Assembly: GCA_963842575.1 (NCBI GenBank)
Contig: CAWJGS010000007.1
Span: 1-64,000 of the forward strand
Origin: JACDER01 sp963842575
GTDB lineage: Bacteria; Actinomycetota; Thermoleophilia; Gaiellales; Gaiellaceae
Length of the DNA: 64,000 bases
Reading direction: 5' to 3'
Below the pieces are notes generated by a model. The model did not search any database, had not been told where the DNA came from, and saw only the letters and a list, made by a program, of their open reading frames with translations. Positions 17,266-25,538 of this stretch are shown here, in pieces. Made by a program: the position numbers and the translations under genes. How positions within the stretch are numbered: the stretch's first letter is position 1; each line of letters opens with the position of its first letter.

Positions 17266-18180
17266 GTGCGCATTGCGCTGATGATCGAGGGGCAGGAGGG
17301 CGTGACCTGGGACGACTGGGTCGCGCTCGCGCGCGCATGCGAGGACAGCGGCGTCGAGGCCCTGTTCCGCTCCGACCACTACAGCGGCTTCCTCGGCGGC
17401 GCCGACGGCTCGCTCGACGCCTGGGCGACGGTCAACGCGCTGGCCGCCCGCACAGAGACGTTGCGGCTCGGGACGCTGGTTTCCCCGGGTACCTTCCGTC
17501 ATCCCTCGGTGCTGGCGCGGATGGCCGTCACGGCGGATCACATCTCCGGAGGGCGCATCACGCTCGGGATGGGCGCCGGCTGGCACGACGCAGAGCACGA
17601 GCAGTTCGGCTTCGAGTTCCGCACCGCGGCGTGGCGCGTCGAGCGCTTCGGCGAGCAGCTCGAAATCGTCCACCGCCAGCTGAACGAGGACGAGCCGTTC
17701 GACTACGACGGGAAGCACTACGCGCTGAAGAACTGCGACGCGCGGCCAAAGCCGGTGCAGCGTCCGTTCCCGATCCTCGTCGGCGGCGGCGCCAAGCGCG
17801 GGACGGCACGTCCCGCCGTCCGCTTCGCGTCCGAGTACAACACGACGACGCCCACGCCCGACGAGGCGCGCGAGCGCCGCGCGCGGCTGGACGAATTCTG
17901 CGCCGAGGCCGGCCGCGATCCCGCCACGCTGCCGCTCTCGATGATGACGCTGTGCATCGTCGGTCGCGACCGTGCGGAGGTCGACGAACGGCTGCGCGAG
18001 CTCGGGCGGGATCCGTGGAAGCCCGAAGCAAGCCTGATCGGCACCGTGGACGAGGTGGCCGAGCGGCTGCGCGTGTACGAGGACGCGGGAATAACACGCG
18101 TGATGTGTCAGCACCTCCTGCACCGCGACCTGGACATGGTCGAGATCCTGGGCCGCGAGCTCGCGCCCGCGGTCGCGTAG
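17266..18180 (+). CDS. LLM-class (F420-type) oxidoreductase
   Basis: 304-residue luciferase-like monooxygenase-fold protein: beta-barrel start MRIALMIEGQEGVTW, DHYSGFLGGADGSLDAW, RLGTLVSPGTFRHPSVLARMA, GRITLGMGAGWHDAEHEQFG and PILVGGGAKRGTARPAVRFA. These are hallmarks of F420-dependent LLM enzymes (TIGR03560-like group), suggesting the organism makes F420. Substrate unknown. GTG start lies seven bases after TAACGT, whose TAA is also the stop of the upstream gene. The cupin gene follows after 9 bases. Confidence 0.85.
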   Translation: MRIALMIEGQEGVTWDDWVALARACEDSGVEALFRSDHYSGFLGGADGSLDAWATVNALAARTETLRLGTLVSPGTFRHPSVLARMAVTADHISGGRITLGMGAGWHDAEHEQFGFEFRTAAWRVERFGEQLEIVHRQLNEDEPFDYDGKHYALKNCDARPKPVQRPFPILVGGGAKRGTARPAVRFASEYNTTTPTPDEARERRARLDEFCAEAGRDPATLPLSMMTLCIVGRDRAEVDERLRELGRDPWKPEASLIGTVDEVAERLRVYEDAGITRVMCQHLLHRDLDMVEILGRELAPAVA

Positions 18181-18189
18181 GCTCCGCGC

Positions 18190-18585
18190 GTGGGCTACGC
18201 GTTCAGCTCGATCGACGAGCTCGGGGACGGCCCGGGCTTCCGTAGCGTTCGGCGTGCGCTCGGCGTGACGGCCTTCGGTGTCAACGCCATCGTTTTCCCG
18301 CCCGGCTTCGTCGGGTTCAACCACTTCCACAACACGCAGGACGAGCTCTACTTCGTCCACCGCGGCCGCGCCCGCGTCGAGGTTGGCGACGAGGTGCTCG
18401 AGCTCGGCCCAGGCGGCCTTCTCCACGTCGAGTCGACCACGCCTCGCCGCGTATCCAACGGGTCGGAGGACGAGGAGCTGGTGCTGCTCGTCGTCGGCGG
18501 CTCGGGCGGCTACGTCGAGCGGGACGGAGAGATGGTCGATCCCGCCGACATCGAGCGCCGCCGCGCCTTCAGCTCCCGGTCGTAA
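18190..18585 (+). CDS. Small cupin-domain protein
   Basis: 131 residues forming one cupin barrel. Motif 1 GFNHFHNTQDELYFVHRGR provides two His and a Glu, and motif 2 GPGGLLHVESTTPRRV has a His, so a metal site is likely. Enzymatic or sensor role unknown. GTG start is preceded by TAGGCT ending 6 bases upstream, which overlaps the stop of the oxidoreductase gene, so it may have its own promoter as well as read-through. The 3' end overlaps the convergent CinA-like gene by 17 bases. Confidence 0.8.
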   Translation: MGYAFSSIDELGDGPGFRSVRRALGVTAFGVNAIVFPPGFVGFNHFHNTQDELYFVHRGRARVEVGDEVLELGPGGLLHVESTTPRRVSNGSEDEELVLLVVGGSGGYVERDGEMVDPADIERRRAFSSRS

Positions 18586-19297
18586 CCGCCTCGATCTCGG
18601 CCGCAAGCCACGCCGACGCTTCGGCCAGCGTCTCCTCGTCGGCGGATTTGACCACGACCTCGACGAGCGGCCCGTCGGGCGTGAACGTCGGATACGAGCC
18701 GACGCGCACCTCGGGGTAGCGCTCGGCGACCTCGACCAGGAGCGGCGTGATCTCGCTCTCGCGCGTTTCGAAGGTCCGGCGCCAGCTCGCGATCGGCCGC
18801 TCGCCGCGTAGCTCGTCTTCGAGCGCCTCGAACATGGGCTTCATCTCTCCCGGCAGGCCCGGAAGGACGTAGACGTTCTCCAGCACGAACCCGGGTGCGC
18901 CGCCGCGCTCGATCTCGAGCGGCCGCGCGCCCTTGGGGAGGAGCGCCCAGCGCGCCGCGTAGTCGGGCGCACGCGCGAACCGGGCGCGAAGCCTCGCGGC
19001 TACCTCCGCGTGCTCCTGCTGCGGGAGGCCGAAGGCCAACGCGATCGCCTCGCGGGTCACGTCATCCGGCGTCCCGCCGAGCCCGCCGGTGACCACGACG
19101 ATGTCCGCCTCGCCCGCCTCGCGTCGCACGAGGCGGGCGATCGTCTCCACCTCGTCCGGCACGGCGGCGACCAGGCGCACGACGATCCCCAGCGCCTCGA
19201 GCCGCCGCGCGAGCCACGACGCGTTCGTGTTTTCGATGTCTCCCGAGACGACCTCGCTCCCGATGGTCACAATGGCCGCAGTCGGATGCCCGCGCAC
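18569..19297 (-). CDS. CinA N-terminal (molybdopterin-binding-fold) domain protein
   Basis: 242 residues matching the COG1058 half of CinA: AIVTIGSEVVSGDIENTNASWLA, VVVTGGLGGTPDDVTREAIA and the VYVLPGLPGEMKPMFE segment. CinA N-domains have ADP-ribose pyrophosphatase activity in the NAD salvage route. The C-terminal nicotinamide-mononucleotide deamidase domain (PncC) of full CinA is absent here. GTG start; the divergent gene of unknown function starts 9 bases away on the other strand. Confidence 0.85.
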   Translation of the reverse strand: MRGHPTAAIVTIGSEVVSGDIENTNASWLARRLEALGIVVRLVAAVPDEVETIARLVRREAGEADIVVVTGGLGGTPDDVTREAIALAFGLPQQEHAEVAARLRARFARAPDYAARWALLPKGARPLEIERGGAPGFVLENVYVLPGLPGEMKPMFEALEDELRGERPIASWRRTFETRESEITPLLVEVAERYPEVRVGSYPTFTPDGPLVEVVVKSADEETLAEASAWLAAEIEAVTTGS

Positions 19298-19306
19298 GTG
19301 CCGAGT

Positions 19307-20083
19307 ATGGACGACCTCCTGGCGCGCCGGGCCTACGAGTGCAGGCTGACGCCGGACCGCGTGCTGGAGACCCTGGACGACGCGGAGGAGTTCCTGCGCG
19401 ACCGCGGGCTCTTGACGCGGACGGCCGATTCGGCGCTACCGAGCCTCTTCGACGCGTGCCACGAGGAGCCGTACGCGCCCGACAAGCCCGGGTTCGGTCA
19501 GTGGCCGCGGACGAAGTACCCGTGGTTCGGCGGGCTCGGCGCGCGCGGCTATCCCGTCCTCGCCGTCCACCGCGGCAAGAACCTCCTCGTCACCGACGAG
19601 ACGGCACGGCTGATCGACCCGATCGCGCGCGCCGAGATCCGGCGCATGGAGGCGGCGGACAAGGAGTGGGCGCGCCTGCTCGGGCATCTCGCGGAGGCCG
19701 GCCCGTCCGAGCTGGAGGACCTCCAGCTCGAGCTCGAGCTGAAGCCGAAGGAGCTGAAGCTCCTGCGCGCGCCGCTCGAGCGCTGCGGCGCGGTCGTCTC
19801 GCGCAGCATCGTCTACGAGGAGCCGCACCGGCACACGAGCGTGCTGGCGCGCTGGGACCAGCTCTACCCCGAGCCGGCCGCAGGCGACGGGCTCGCCGAT
19901 CTGGTCGTCGCGGCGGTGCGAGCCGCCGTCGTTGCGCCGGCCCGCGAGGTGCCGCGCTGGTTCTCGTGGCAGTGGTACTGGGAGGACTCGATCCTGGAGG
20001 ACGAGCGCCTCGTCCATGTGGACGGCTACGTCACTTCAGCGGAAACGGCTTCCGCGCGAGCGCCGGCAACACCTGCGACGTGA
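19307..20083 (+). CDS. Conserved protein of unknown function, winged-helix-like centre
   Basis: 258 residues, family not firmly recognised. Visible: an N-terminal helical region (DDLLARRAYECRLTP), a Trp-rich segment (GQWPRTKYPWFGGLGARGYPVL), a central stretch that reads like a winged helix (KEWARLLGHLAEAGPSELED then LRAPLERCGAVVSRSIVYEE) and a C-terminal WFSWQWYWED. The overall look recalls the YcaQ/AlkZ-like winged-helix group, but the glycosylase motif was not found. ATG 19307 or 19286 are both possible. The tail overlaps the convergent barrel gene by 53 bases. Confidence 0.6.
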   Translation: MDDLLARRAYECRLTPDRVLETLDDAEEFLRDRGLLTRTADSALPSLFDACHEEPYAPDKPGFGQWPRTKYPWFGGLGARGYPVLAVHRGKNLLVTDETARLIDPIARAEIRRMEAADKEWARLLGHLAEAGPSELEDLQLELELKPKELKLLRAPLERCGAVVSRSIVYEEPHRHTSVLARWDQLYPEPAAGDGLADLVVAAVRAAVVAPAREVPRWFSWQWYWEDSILEDERLVHVDGYVTSAETASARAPATPAT

Positions 20084-20820
20084 CCCAGAGCGGAGTGACC
20101 GAGTACCGCTTCGAATAGCGGTAGCTTCCGTCGGGACGGCGCATGCCGGCGAGGAAGCGGAAGGCCGCGGCGGGCGCCTTCTTCCCGGCGGCGACGAAAG
20201 CCTGGATCGCCCAGGCCGTCGACTGGCTGTCCGAGGCGCGGCCCCGAACGAGAGCGAAGCCGCCGTCCTTGCCCTCGAGCCGGCGGAGGTAGGCGAGGCC
20301 GCGAATGATCGGCTTGCCCTTCACCCCCACCGAGCGGAGTGCCTGGATGGCGGCCGCCGTGTCGTTCGAGTCGGGCGCGCCGCGCGGATACCACGACCAG
20401 CCCCCGGACGGCCGCTGCTGGCCCAGCAGGTAGCGGACGGTCGCAGCCGGCGACCGGCCGCCCCGCCGAACGGAGCGCGAGGATGCCCCAGATCGTCGAG
20501 TTGACGAGCGGGCCGATGCGACCGCTCTTGCCGACCGGCAGGTCGTAGGCATCGGTGTCGGCGCCGACCGCCTCGAGCGCGAGGATGCGCAGCTCGGTAT
20601 CCGACACGTCCTGCGCATGCGCACGCTGAAGGTAGAGCTGCGCCTCGTTCCCAGGTTTCTGCCCAGCCGCGACGAGGCCGAGCACGGACCACGCGGTCAG
20701 CTCGAGTGACGACTTCCCGCCCCGCTCCGCGTAACCGCCGTCCGGCTGCTGGTGCGAAGCCACGTACGAGGCCGGCGAGACGCCGACGACGAGCGCGACC
20801 AGAACGGCCTTCAGGCCCAC
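20031..20820 (-). CDS. Secreted alpha/alpha-barrel protein (prenyltransferase/transcobalamin alpha-domain fold), frameshifted
   Basis: About 262 residues. GTG 20820 opens a hydrophobic leader (LKAVLVALVVGVSPASYV). Terpene-cyclase/prenyltransferase-type repeats follow: HQQPDGGYAERGG with SLELTAWSVLGL, LLGQQRPSGGWSWYP with DSNDTAAAIQAL, RRLEGKDGGFALVRG with DSQSTAWAIQAF, and a final RRPDGSYRYS unit. This fold forms the alpha domain of intrinsic factor and transcobalamin. The two halves are in different frames, joining near 20452-20470 in a GC run. It is the last gene of the B12-riboswitch operon and overlaps the S-component gene by 10 bases. An extracytoplasmic B12-binding role is inferred; catalysis is unlikely because no DxDD or DDxxD motif is evident. 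Confidence 0.75.
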
Positions 20821-21491
20821 ACGACCTCTGTGTGCAGCCGACGTCCGTAGCGCTCCAGCATCCGCCGTAACTCCGGTCCCGCGACGAGCGCGATCACGAA
20901 GTTGCCCGCCGCGTGCGCGGCGTCGAACCACAGGCCCCGCGCCCACGTCGCCGCGAGCGCTTGCCAGGTGTGCGGGAAGAACGCGAGCCAGTTCCAGACG
21001 TCCATGAACGCGCTGAAGCCGAAGCCGAGCAGGCAGCAGAAGATCGCGAGGGACAGGCGGCTGCGGATGAGCGGCGCAGCGAGCGCGCCGGCCGCGCCGC
21101 ACGCTCCCCAGGCGAGCATCTGCCACGGTGTCCAGGGCCCCTGACCGAGGAAGAAGTTCGAGACGAGCGCGGCCGTCGCACCGACGGCGATCCCCGCGCG
21201 GAGGCCGAGCGCGGCGCCCGCGACGACGACGATCACCGTCACCGGCTGGACACCTGGGACGGCGGCGAAGAGGACCCTCCCGGCCGCCGCGGCGGCCGCG
21301 AGGGTCGCGATCAGGGTCAGCTCCTTGGCCGAGCCCGGCCCGATCTCCAACCAGGCTGCGGCGGCCACGATCAGCGCGCTGGCCGCCAGGAGAAGCGAGA
21401 GGCCGGAGTGCGCGGGGTCGAGGGTGGTCCAGACACCCGCCGCGAAGGCAGCCGCCGCCGCAGCGAGGACGACGAACCGGGCGCTACGCAT
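20811..21491 (-). CDS. ECF transporter S component (predicted cobalamin-specific)
   Basis: 226-residue integral membrane protein with about six hydrophobic segments (e.g. FVVLAAAAAAFAAGV, VTVIVVVAGAALGL, IFCCLLGFGFSAFMDVW). The GQGPWTPWQMLAWG and SAFMDVWNWLAF segments with FFLGQ nearby are typical of ECF S components. It should provide substrate specificity to the EcfA-EcfT energy module encoded immediately upstream in the operon. The cobalamin assignment rests on the riboswitch and DUF4430 partners, not on the sequence itself. It overlaps both neighbours by 8-10 bases. Confidence 0.75.
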   Translation of the reverse strand: MRSARFVVLAAAAAAFAAGVWTTLDPAHSGLSLLLAASALIVAAAAWLEIGPGSAKELTLIATLAAAAAAGRVLFAAVPGVQPVTVIVVVAGAALGLRAGIAVGATAALVSNFFLGQGPWTPWQMLAWGACGAAGALAAPLIRSRLSLAIFCCLLGFGFSAFMDVWNWLAFFPHTWQALAATWARGLWFDAAHAAGNFVIALVAGPELRRMLERYGRRLHTEVVWA

Positions 21492-22831
21492 ACACAGGCT
21501 CCTCGACGGCGAGCGAAACAGTGCGGTCGGCCACCTCGGCCGCGAAGACGAGATCGTGGGTGACGACGAGCGTCGCCCGGCCGCCTGCCTGCTCCCGGAG
21601 GAGCGCGGCGAGCTCGTTCTTGCGCTCCGGGTCGACGCCGCGGGTGGGCTCGTCCAGGATCAGCACGTCCGGCTCGGTGACCAGCACCGACGCGAGCGCC
21701 AGCCGCTCCCGCTCTCCGCTGGACAGGTCGCGCGGGTGGCGCGCCTCGAAGCCGGCCAGGCCCACGGAGGCAAGGGCCGCGGCGGCGCGGGAGAGATCGC
21801 CGCCGACGCCGAGCGCGACCTCCTCGTCGGCGCGGTCGCGGACGAGGTAGCGGCCCGGGTCCTGGGAGAGGTACGCGGCGCGGCCGTGCCGCTCGACAGA
21901 CCCCGACGCAGGCTCGAGCAGCCCCGCGGCGACCTTCGCCAGCGTCGTCTTCCCGCTCCCGTTTGGCCCGACCAGCGCAACGACTTCGCCGCGCCGAGAG
22001 CTCGAGCGCGGCGTCCTCGAGCACGGGCGGGCCGCCCCGGTAGGCGAACGACACGCCCTCGAGCCGGCAGACCATTCGGCCCGTCGCGCAGGTAGACGCC
22101 GGCGCGGGATTCCGGTCGAGGTACGCCGGGCGGTTGCGCGCGAGCCAGCCGACCGCCTCGTCCCGCGCCGCGTCCAGCAGGATCCGCCCCTCCTCGAAGA
22201 AGAGCACGCGGTCGCAGGCGTCCAGTGGCCCCGCCGGCCGCTGCTCGGACAGGACGACGGCAACGCCGAGACCGCACGCGAGACGGACGAGGGCATCCGC
22301 CGCCTCCGGGTCGAGCTGGGACGTCGGCTCGTCGAGGAGCAGGAGCTCCGGCTCGAGGGCCAGCGCCGAGGCAAGGCAGATGCGCTGCAGCTCGCCGGCG
22401 GAGAGCTCGGCGATCCGACGGCCGACGAGATGCTCCGCGCCGAGAGCCGCGAGCGCAGAGCGCGCGCGGGAGGCGATCTCGGCCGCGGGAGCACCGACGT
22501 TTTCCAGCCCGAACTCGACCTCGTCCTCGACGCGGCCGAAGACGACCTGGTCCTCGGGGTCCTGGAACACGGTCGCGACCCGGCCGGCCAGGTCGGCCGG
22601 CCGCGCGCGGCGCGTGTCGAGGCCGCAGACCTCGACCTTCCCCTCGAAGCGGCCGCCGTGGAAATGCGGAACGAGCCCCGCGAGCGCGCGCACGAGCGTG
22701 GACTTCCCGGAGCCGGACGGACCGAGCACGGCCACGAGCTCGCCCGGCTGGAGCTCGAGCGAGACATTCCGCAGCGCAGGCCCGCGCCCCGGATAGGAGA
22801 AGGACAGGTTCTGGATCTCAGCTAGAGCCAC
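21484..22831 (-). CDS. ECF transporter double ATPase (EcfA-EcfA' fusion), frameshifted
   Basis: About 448 residues with two ABC ATPase domains in one chain. First: Walker A GPSGSGKST, Q-loop FQDPEDQVVFG, signature LSAGELQR and LLLDEPTSQLDP. Second: GPNGSGKTT, LSSGERER and LILDEPTRGVDP. The second domain begins in another frame; the junction is at about 21986-21997 (LELSARR to GEVVALVG), consistent with a single indel. GTG 22831 overlaps the EcfT stop. A fused pair can supply both nucleotide-binding subunits of an ECF transporter. Confidence 0.85.
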
Positions 22832-23523
22832 AGCACCCCCGCGACAACGAGAGCCGCCGCAGCTGACAGCGCGAGCCACTCGCGCGCGCCCCACGGCGGG
22901 CGTGCCGCCCGCGTCGCCCCAGGGCGGCCGTACCCGCGCGCCTCCAGCGACTCCGCCAGGTTGTACGCCCGCTCGAGCGAGCCGGCCACGACCGGGGACA
23001 GCAGTCTCGCGTGCCCGCGTGCTCCCGCCACCGCGACTCCTCGCCCGCGTAGCGCCTCGATCAAGCCGGACGCGTCCCGTTCCAGCGTCGGGACGAGCCG
23101 CGTCGCGAGCACGACGGCCAGGGTCGAGCGGCGTCCCGCGCGAACCGAGCGGAGCAGTCGATCGTGGTCGATGAGCAGGGCATAGGCGGCGAAGGCGAGG
23201 GACACCGCCAGCAGCCGGAGCGCCGCGACGGCCCCATTCGAGAGCTCCTCGCGTGTGATGTCGAGGGTGCCGATCACCGGGATCGTGGGGCCGGTCCACA
23301 GCGGATGGCTGCCGATGGTCTCGACGAACGGCGTGATCAAGAACACCGAGAGGGCGGTGAGGGACGCGCCCGTCAGGTAGAGGAACCGGCGCCGGCCGGC
23401 GGGCGCCGCGAGGCAGACGCCGAGCAGGACCGCGTCGATCACGGCCACCGAGACCCAGTGCTCCGCGAGCAGGGCCGCGGCGCCCATGGCCGCAAACAGG
23501 AGCGCTGCCGGCGCCGGTCTCAC
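22822..23523 (-). CDS. ecfT: ECF transporter transmembrane component EcfT
   Basis: 233 residues with five or six membrane segments and the cytoplasmic coupling helices that carry the EcfT Ala-Arg-Gly motifs: EALRGRGVAVAG and ESLEARGYGRPG (two xRG sites, about residues 155 and 200), which contact the two ATPase domains. An upstream LRLLAVSLAFAAY helix is also family-like. GTG 23523 overlaps the preceding stop by GTGA. Member of the cobalamin-riboswitch operon. Confidence 0.85.
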   Translation of the reverse strand: MRPAPAALLFAAMGAAALLAEHWVSVAVIDAVLLGVCLAAPAGRRRFLYLTGASLTALSVFLITPFVETIGSHPLWTGPTIPVIGTLDITREELSNGAVAALRLLAVSLAFAAYALLIDHDRLLRSVRAGRRSTLAVVLATRLVPTLERDASGLIEALRGRGVAVAGARGHARLLSPVVAGSLERAYNLAESLEARGYGRPGATRAARPPWGAREWLALSAAAALVVAGVLWL

Positions 23524-24152
23524 GGCACCTCGTACCTGAAGCGGACGGCGGACGGATCCCGGATCAAGCGGCGCGCGGTCTGAAGTCCGAGGGTCGCCGA
23601 CACTCCCTGCGCCTTCAGCTCGGCGTGAAAGCCGCGCCCGGGGATGAGCTCGATGACGTTGCGAGGACTCTTCCCGGATGACCCGATGAGGTTCAAGAGC
23701 CGGCCCGCGATCCGGGCGCTCCCGTTCACCACCGTCGTACCGTGGCGGAACGGCTCGGGAAACGCACCCACGACCACGGGCTGCTGCATCCGCTTCGCCC
23801 ACGAGCGGTAGTCCCACCACTCGATGTCGCCCGCATGCAGCCGGTACTCGGCCGCGCTGCGATCGGCCTCGATCCCGTTCACGAAGTAGAACCAGTCGTG
23901 CTCTGAGGACACGCTCCCGTCGATGCCTGCGATCGACTGGACATAGCGGCCGCCGTACGTGGTCTCGATGTCCGCGACGCGGTCGAGGGCCTGCATCGCC
24001 GTCAGCCCCGCGGGCACGCGGCGGACGAGCAGGACATGCGCGCCCCGGTCACGCGTGACCCAGAGCGTCGCTTGTCCGTGGGCCGCGGCCGTCCCGCCGC
24101 CGCACCCGACGAGTGCGAGGGCGACGGCCGCGAGACCGAGGAGTCGGTTCAC
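23520..24152 (-). CDS. DUF4430-type lipoprotein (transcobalamin beta-domain-like)
   Basis: 210 residues. A lipoprotein signal is clear: LLGLAAVALALVGCGGG, with Cys as first mature residue, so it is anchored outside the membrane. The mature protein holds a DUF4430-like core: ALDRVADIETTYGGRYVQSI, DWFYFVNGIEAD and YRLHAGDIEWWDYRSW. DUF4430 is homologous to the C-terminal domain of transcobalamin and intrinsic factor. GTG start overlaps the previous stop (GTGA). Position between a second DUF4430 gene and ecfT suggests a surface B12-capture or docking subunit (inference). Confidence 0.8.
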   Translation of the reverse strand: MNRLLGLAAVALALVGCGGGTAAAHGQATLWVTRDRGAHVLLVRRVPAGLTAMQALDRVADIETTYGGRYVQSIAGIDGSVSSEHDWFYFVNGIEADRSAAEYRLHAGDIEWWDYRSWAKRMQQPVVVGAFPEPFRHGTTVVNGSARIAGRLLNLIGSSGKSPRNVIELIPGRGFHAELKAQGVSATLGLQTARRLIRDPSAVRFRYEVP

Positions 24153-24751
24153 GGAACCTCGTTCGACCGCACCGCTCCACGCAGCGTGGCGCGGACGAGG
24201 CCGTGGTGCCGTCCCACGCACCCGACCGCGGTCTGGGTCGCGCCCTGCGTCTTCACCGCGTGCCCGTCCACGTGGAGGACGGCACCGAGTGCGGCCGTCC
24301 TCGCCCCCTTGTCGTCCACGGAGTACACGCGGTAGCAGTTGGGCTGCGCGCGCTGGAGCTCGAGCGTCTTCGGCCCTCCCTGGAGCCCGAAGAGAGCCCA
24401 GTACCAGAGCACCTTGTCGCCCGGCTCGAGCACGTACTGGTCGGCGCCAACGGGTGGCGAGACGCCGTTCACCTTGTACGCCCACCCGCTCGACCCGAAG
24501 GCTGCGTAGTAACCGACCTGGTCGACGTAGGGGCCGAAGGACGTCTGCGCGACGTGGACGAAGAACTCGCCCGCCTTGCCGGCGTGCGTCAGAGCATCGA
24601 GAGCGTTGGTCGCGCTCACGCGGGGAGCGGTCGGCCCGAAGATCGTCCGCGTCAAGCCTTCGACACGGATCTTGGCGAGAACGGTGGCGCCCGCGCTCGG
24701 AGCGCCGATGAGGATCGCTGCCGCGATCACGATGAGAGAACGTCGAAACAC
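24149..24751 (-). CDS. Secreted DUF4430 protein, first gene of the cobalamin-riboswitch operon
   Basis: 200 residues. Signal peptide RRSLIVIAAAILIGAPSAGA. Core motifs: IRVEGLTRTIFGP, SATNALDALTHAG, GWAYKVNGVSPPVG and YVLEPGDKVLWYWALFG, the GWxYxVNG ... L.xGDxxxWxY pattern of DUF4430. A C-terminal beta-rich extension (KTLELQRAQPNCY onwards) contains two Cys that could form a disulfide. GTG 24751 follows AAGGAGG, the strongest ribosome binding site in this region, downstream of the riboswitch, so translation is the probable point of control. Confidence 0.85.
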   Translation of the reverse strand: MFRRSLIVIAAAILIGAPSAGATVLAKIRVEGLTRTIFGPTAPRVSATNALDALTHAGKAGEFFVHVAQTSFGPYVDQVGYYAAFGSSGWAYKVNGVSPPVGADQYVLEPGDKVLWYWALFGLQGGPKTLELQRAQPNCYRVYSVDDKGARTAALGAVLHVDGHAVKTQGATQTAVGCVGRHHGLVRATLRGAVRSNEVP

Positions 24752-24784
24752 GAATCCTCCTTCCGCGAGGGGTTCGGGTTGCGG

Positions 24785-24950
24785 CGACGCGGCAGGTCTT
24801 CTGACTCGGGGCGCCCTCCCGGACCGCCTTCCCGGCCATGGAGGCCAGTGGCATGTCGGAGCGGGAGCGTCTCCCCTCACAGCGGCGGGACCGTCCCGGA
24901 CTTGCACCGGGTTCCCTTTCCGCTCGCCGTTATCTGGTGCGGCGACCCTA
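24785..24950 (-). promoter_or_regulatory. Cobalamin (adenosylcobalamin-class) riboswitch
   Basis: Read on the minus strand, the conserved blocks appear in order. GGTGCAAGTCCGGGACGGTC comes first, then CCGCCGCTGTGA, then the B12 box GCCACTGG (24845-24852 on the plus strand), then GGGAAGG, and lastly GAGTCAGAAGACCTGCC ending at 24791. The aptamer ends about 35 bases before the GTG of the first DUF4430 gene and close to its AAGGAGG. Cobalamin binding would repress the operon 24751-20031. Its promoter must lie upstream, inside or near the divergent VanZ gene. Confidence 0.95.
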
Positions 24951-24952
24951 TC

Positions 24953-25321
24953 ATGGGCTACCGGGTGTCCTTGAACCGGTTTCTGAAGCTGTGGGGCCCG
25001 GTCATCGTCTGGGCCGCGCTCATCTTCGCGCTCTCCTCGGTGCCCTCGCTCAACTCGGGGCTGGGGACCTGGGACGAGGTGCTGCGCAAGTGCGCGCACG
25101 TGACGGAGTACGCGATCCTGGGCTTCCTGCTGCTGCGCGCGATCGGCCGTGAGCTACCGGCGCTGCTGGTCGGGATCGCCTACGCCGCGACCGACGAGTT
25201 CCACCAGCATTTCGTCGCGGGACGCCACGGCTCGCCGGTGGACGTCCTGATCGACACCGTCGGCCTCCTCATCGGCATTGTGCTCGTCCAGCGCGTCTTT
25301 CTACAATCTCGGCGTGCCTGA
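24953..25321 (+). CDS. VanZ-like membrane protein
   Basis: 122 residues, four hydrophobic segments and the VanZ family signature: VIVWAALIFALSSVP, KCAHVTEYAILGFLLLRA and ATDEFHQHFVAGRHGSPVDVLID. VanZ proteins confer low-level teicoplanin tolerance in enterococci; elsewhere their role is unclear. ATG 24953 starts only a few bases from the outer end of the divergent riboswitch. The stop overlaps the next short gene by 8 bases. Confidence 0.85.
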   Translation: MGYRVSLNRFLKLWGPVIVWAALIFALSSVPSLNSGLGTWDEVLRKCAHVTEYAILGFLLLRAIGRELPALLVGIAYAATDEFHQHFVAGRHGSPVDVLIDTVGLLIGIVLVQRVFLQSRRA

Positions 25322-25538
25322 GCGAAAGGACCTCTCCGACCGGCAGCTCGAAGCGATCCTCGAGCGGCTCGACCGGCTGTGCGAGGAGATGCGCGTCCTG
25401 AACCGCCGCCTCGACTCGAGCGACCAGCTCCTACGCATCGCGCACGAGCTCGCGACCTTGAACGAGTCGCTGCAGACGCTTGCCTACGCGGCGCTCGGCC
25501 AGCAGGGCCCCCAGGTCAGGCGCCGCCGCTCAGCCTGA
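25314..25538 (+). CDS. Small coiled-coil protein of unknown function
   Basis: 74 residues, almost entirely helical with heptad-like Leu spacing (LEAILERLDRLCEEMRVLN) and a basic tail QVRRRRSA. No family recognised. GTG 25314 lies six bases after TACAAT (25302-25307), a very good -10 inside the VanZ coding region, so a leaderless transcript is likely and supports the start. Convergent with the sugar dehydrogenase; the 3' ends overlap by about 9 bases. Confidence 0.65.
   Translation: MPERKDLSDRQLEAILERLDRLCEEMRVLNRRLDSSDQLLRIAHELATLNESLQTLAYAALGQQGPQVRRRRSA

Noticed and set aside
20031..20820. Squalene-hopene cyclase or prenyltransferase enzyme
   Set aside because: Repeats match the fold, but the protein is short, exported and lacks a DxDD/DDxxD motif; context indicates B12 handling.
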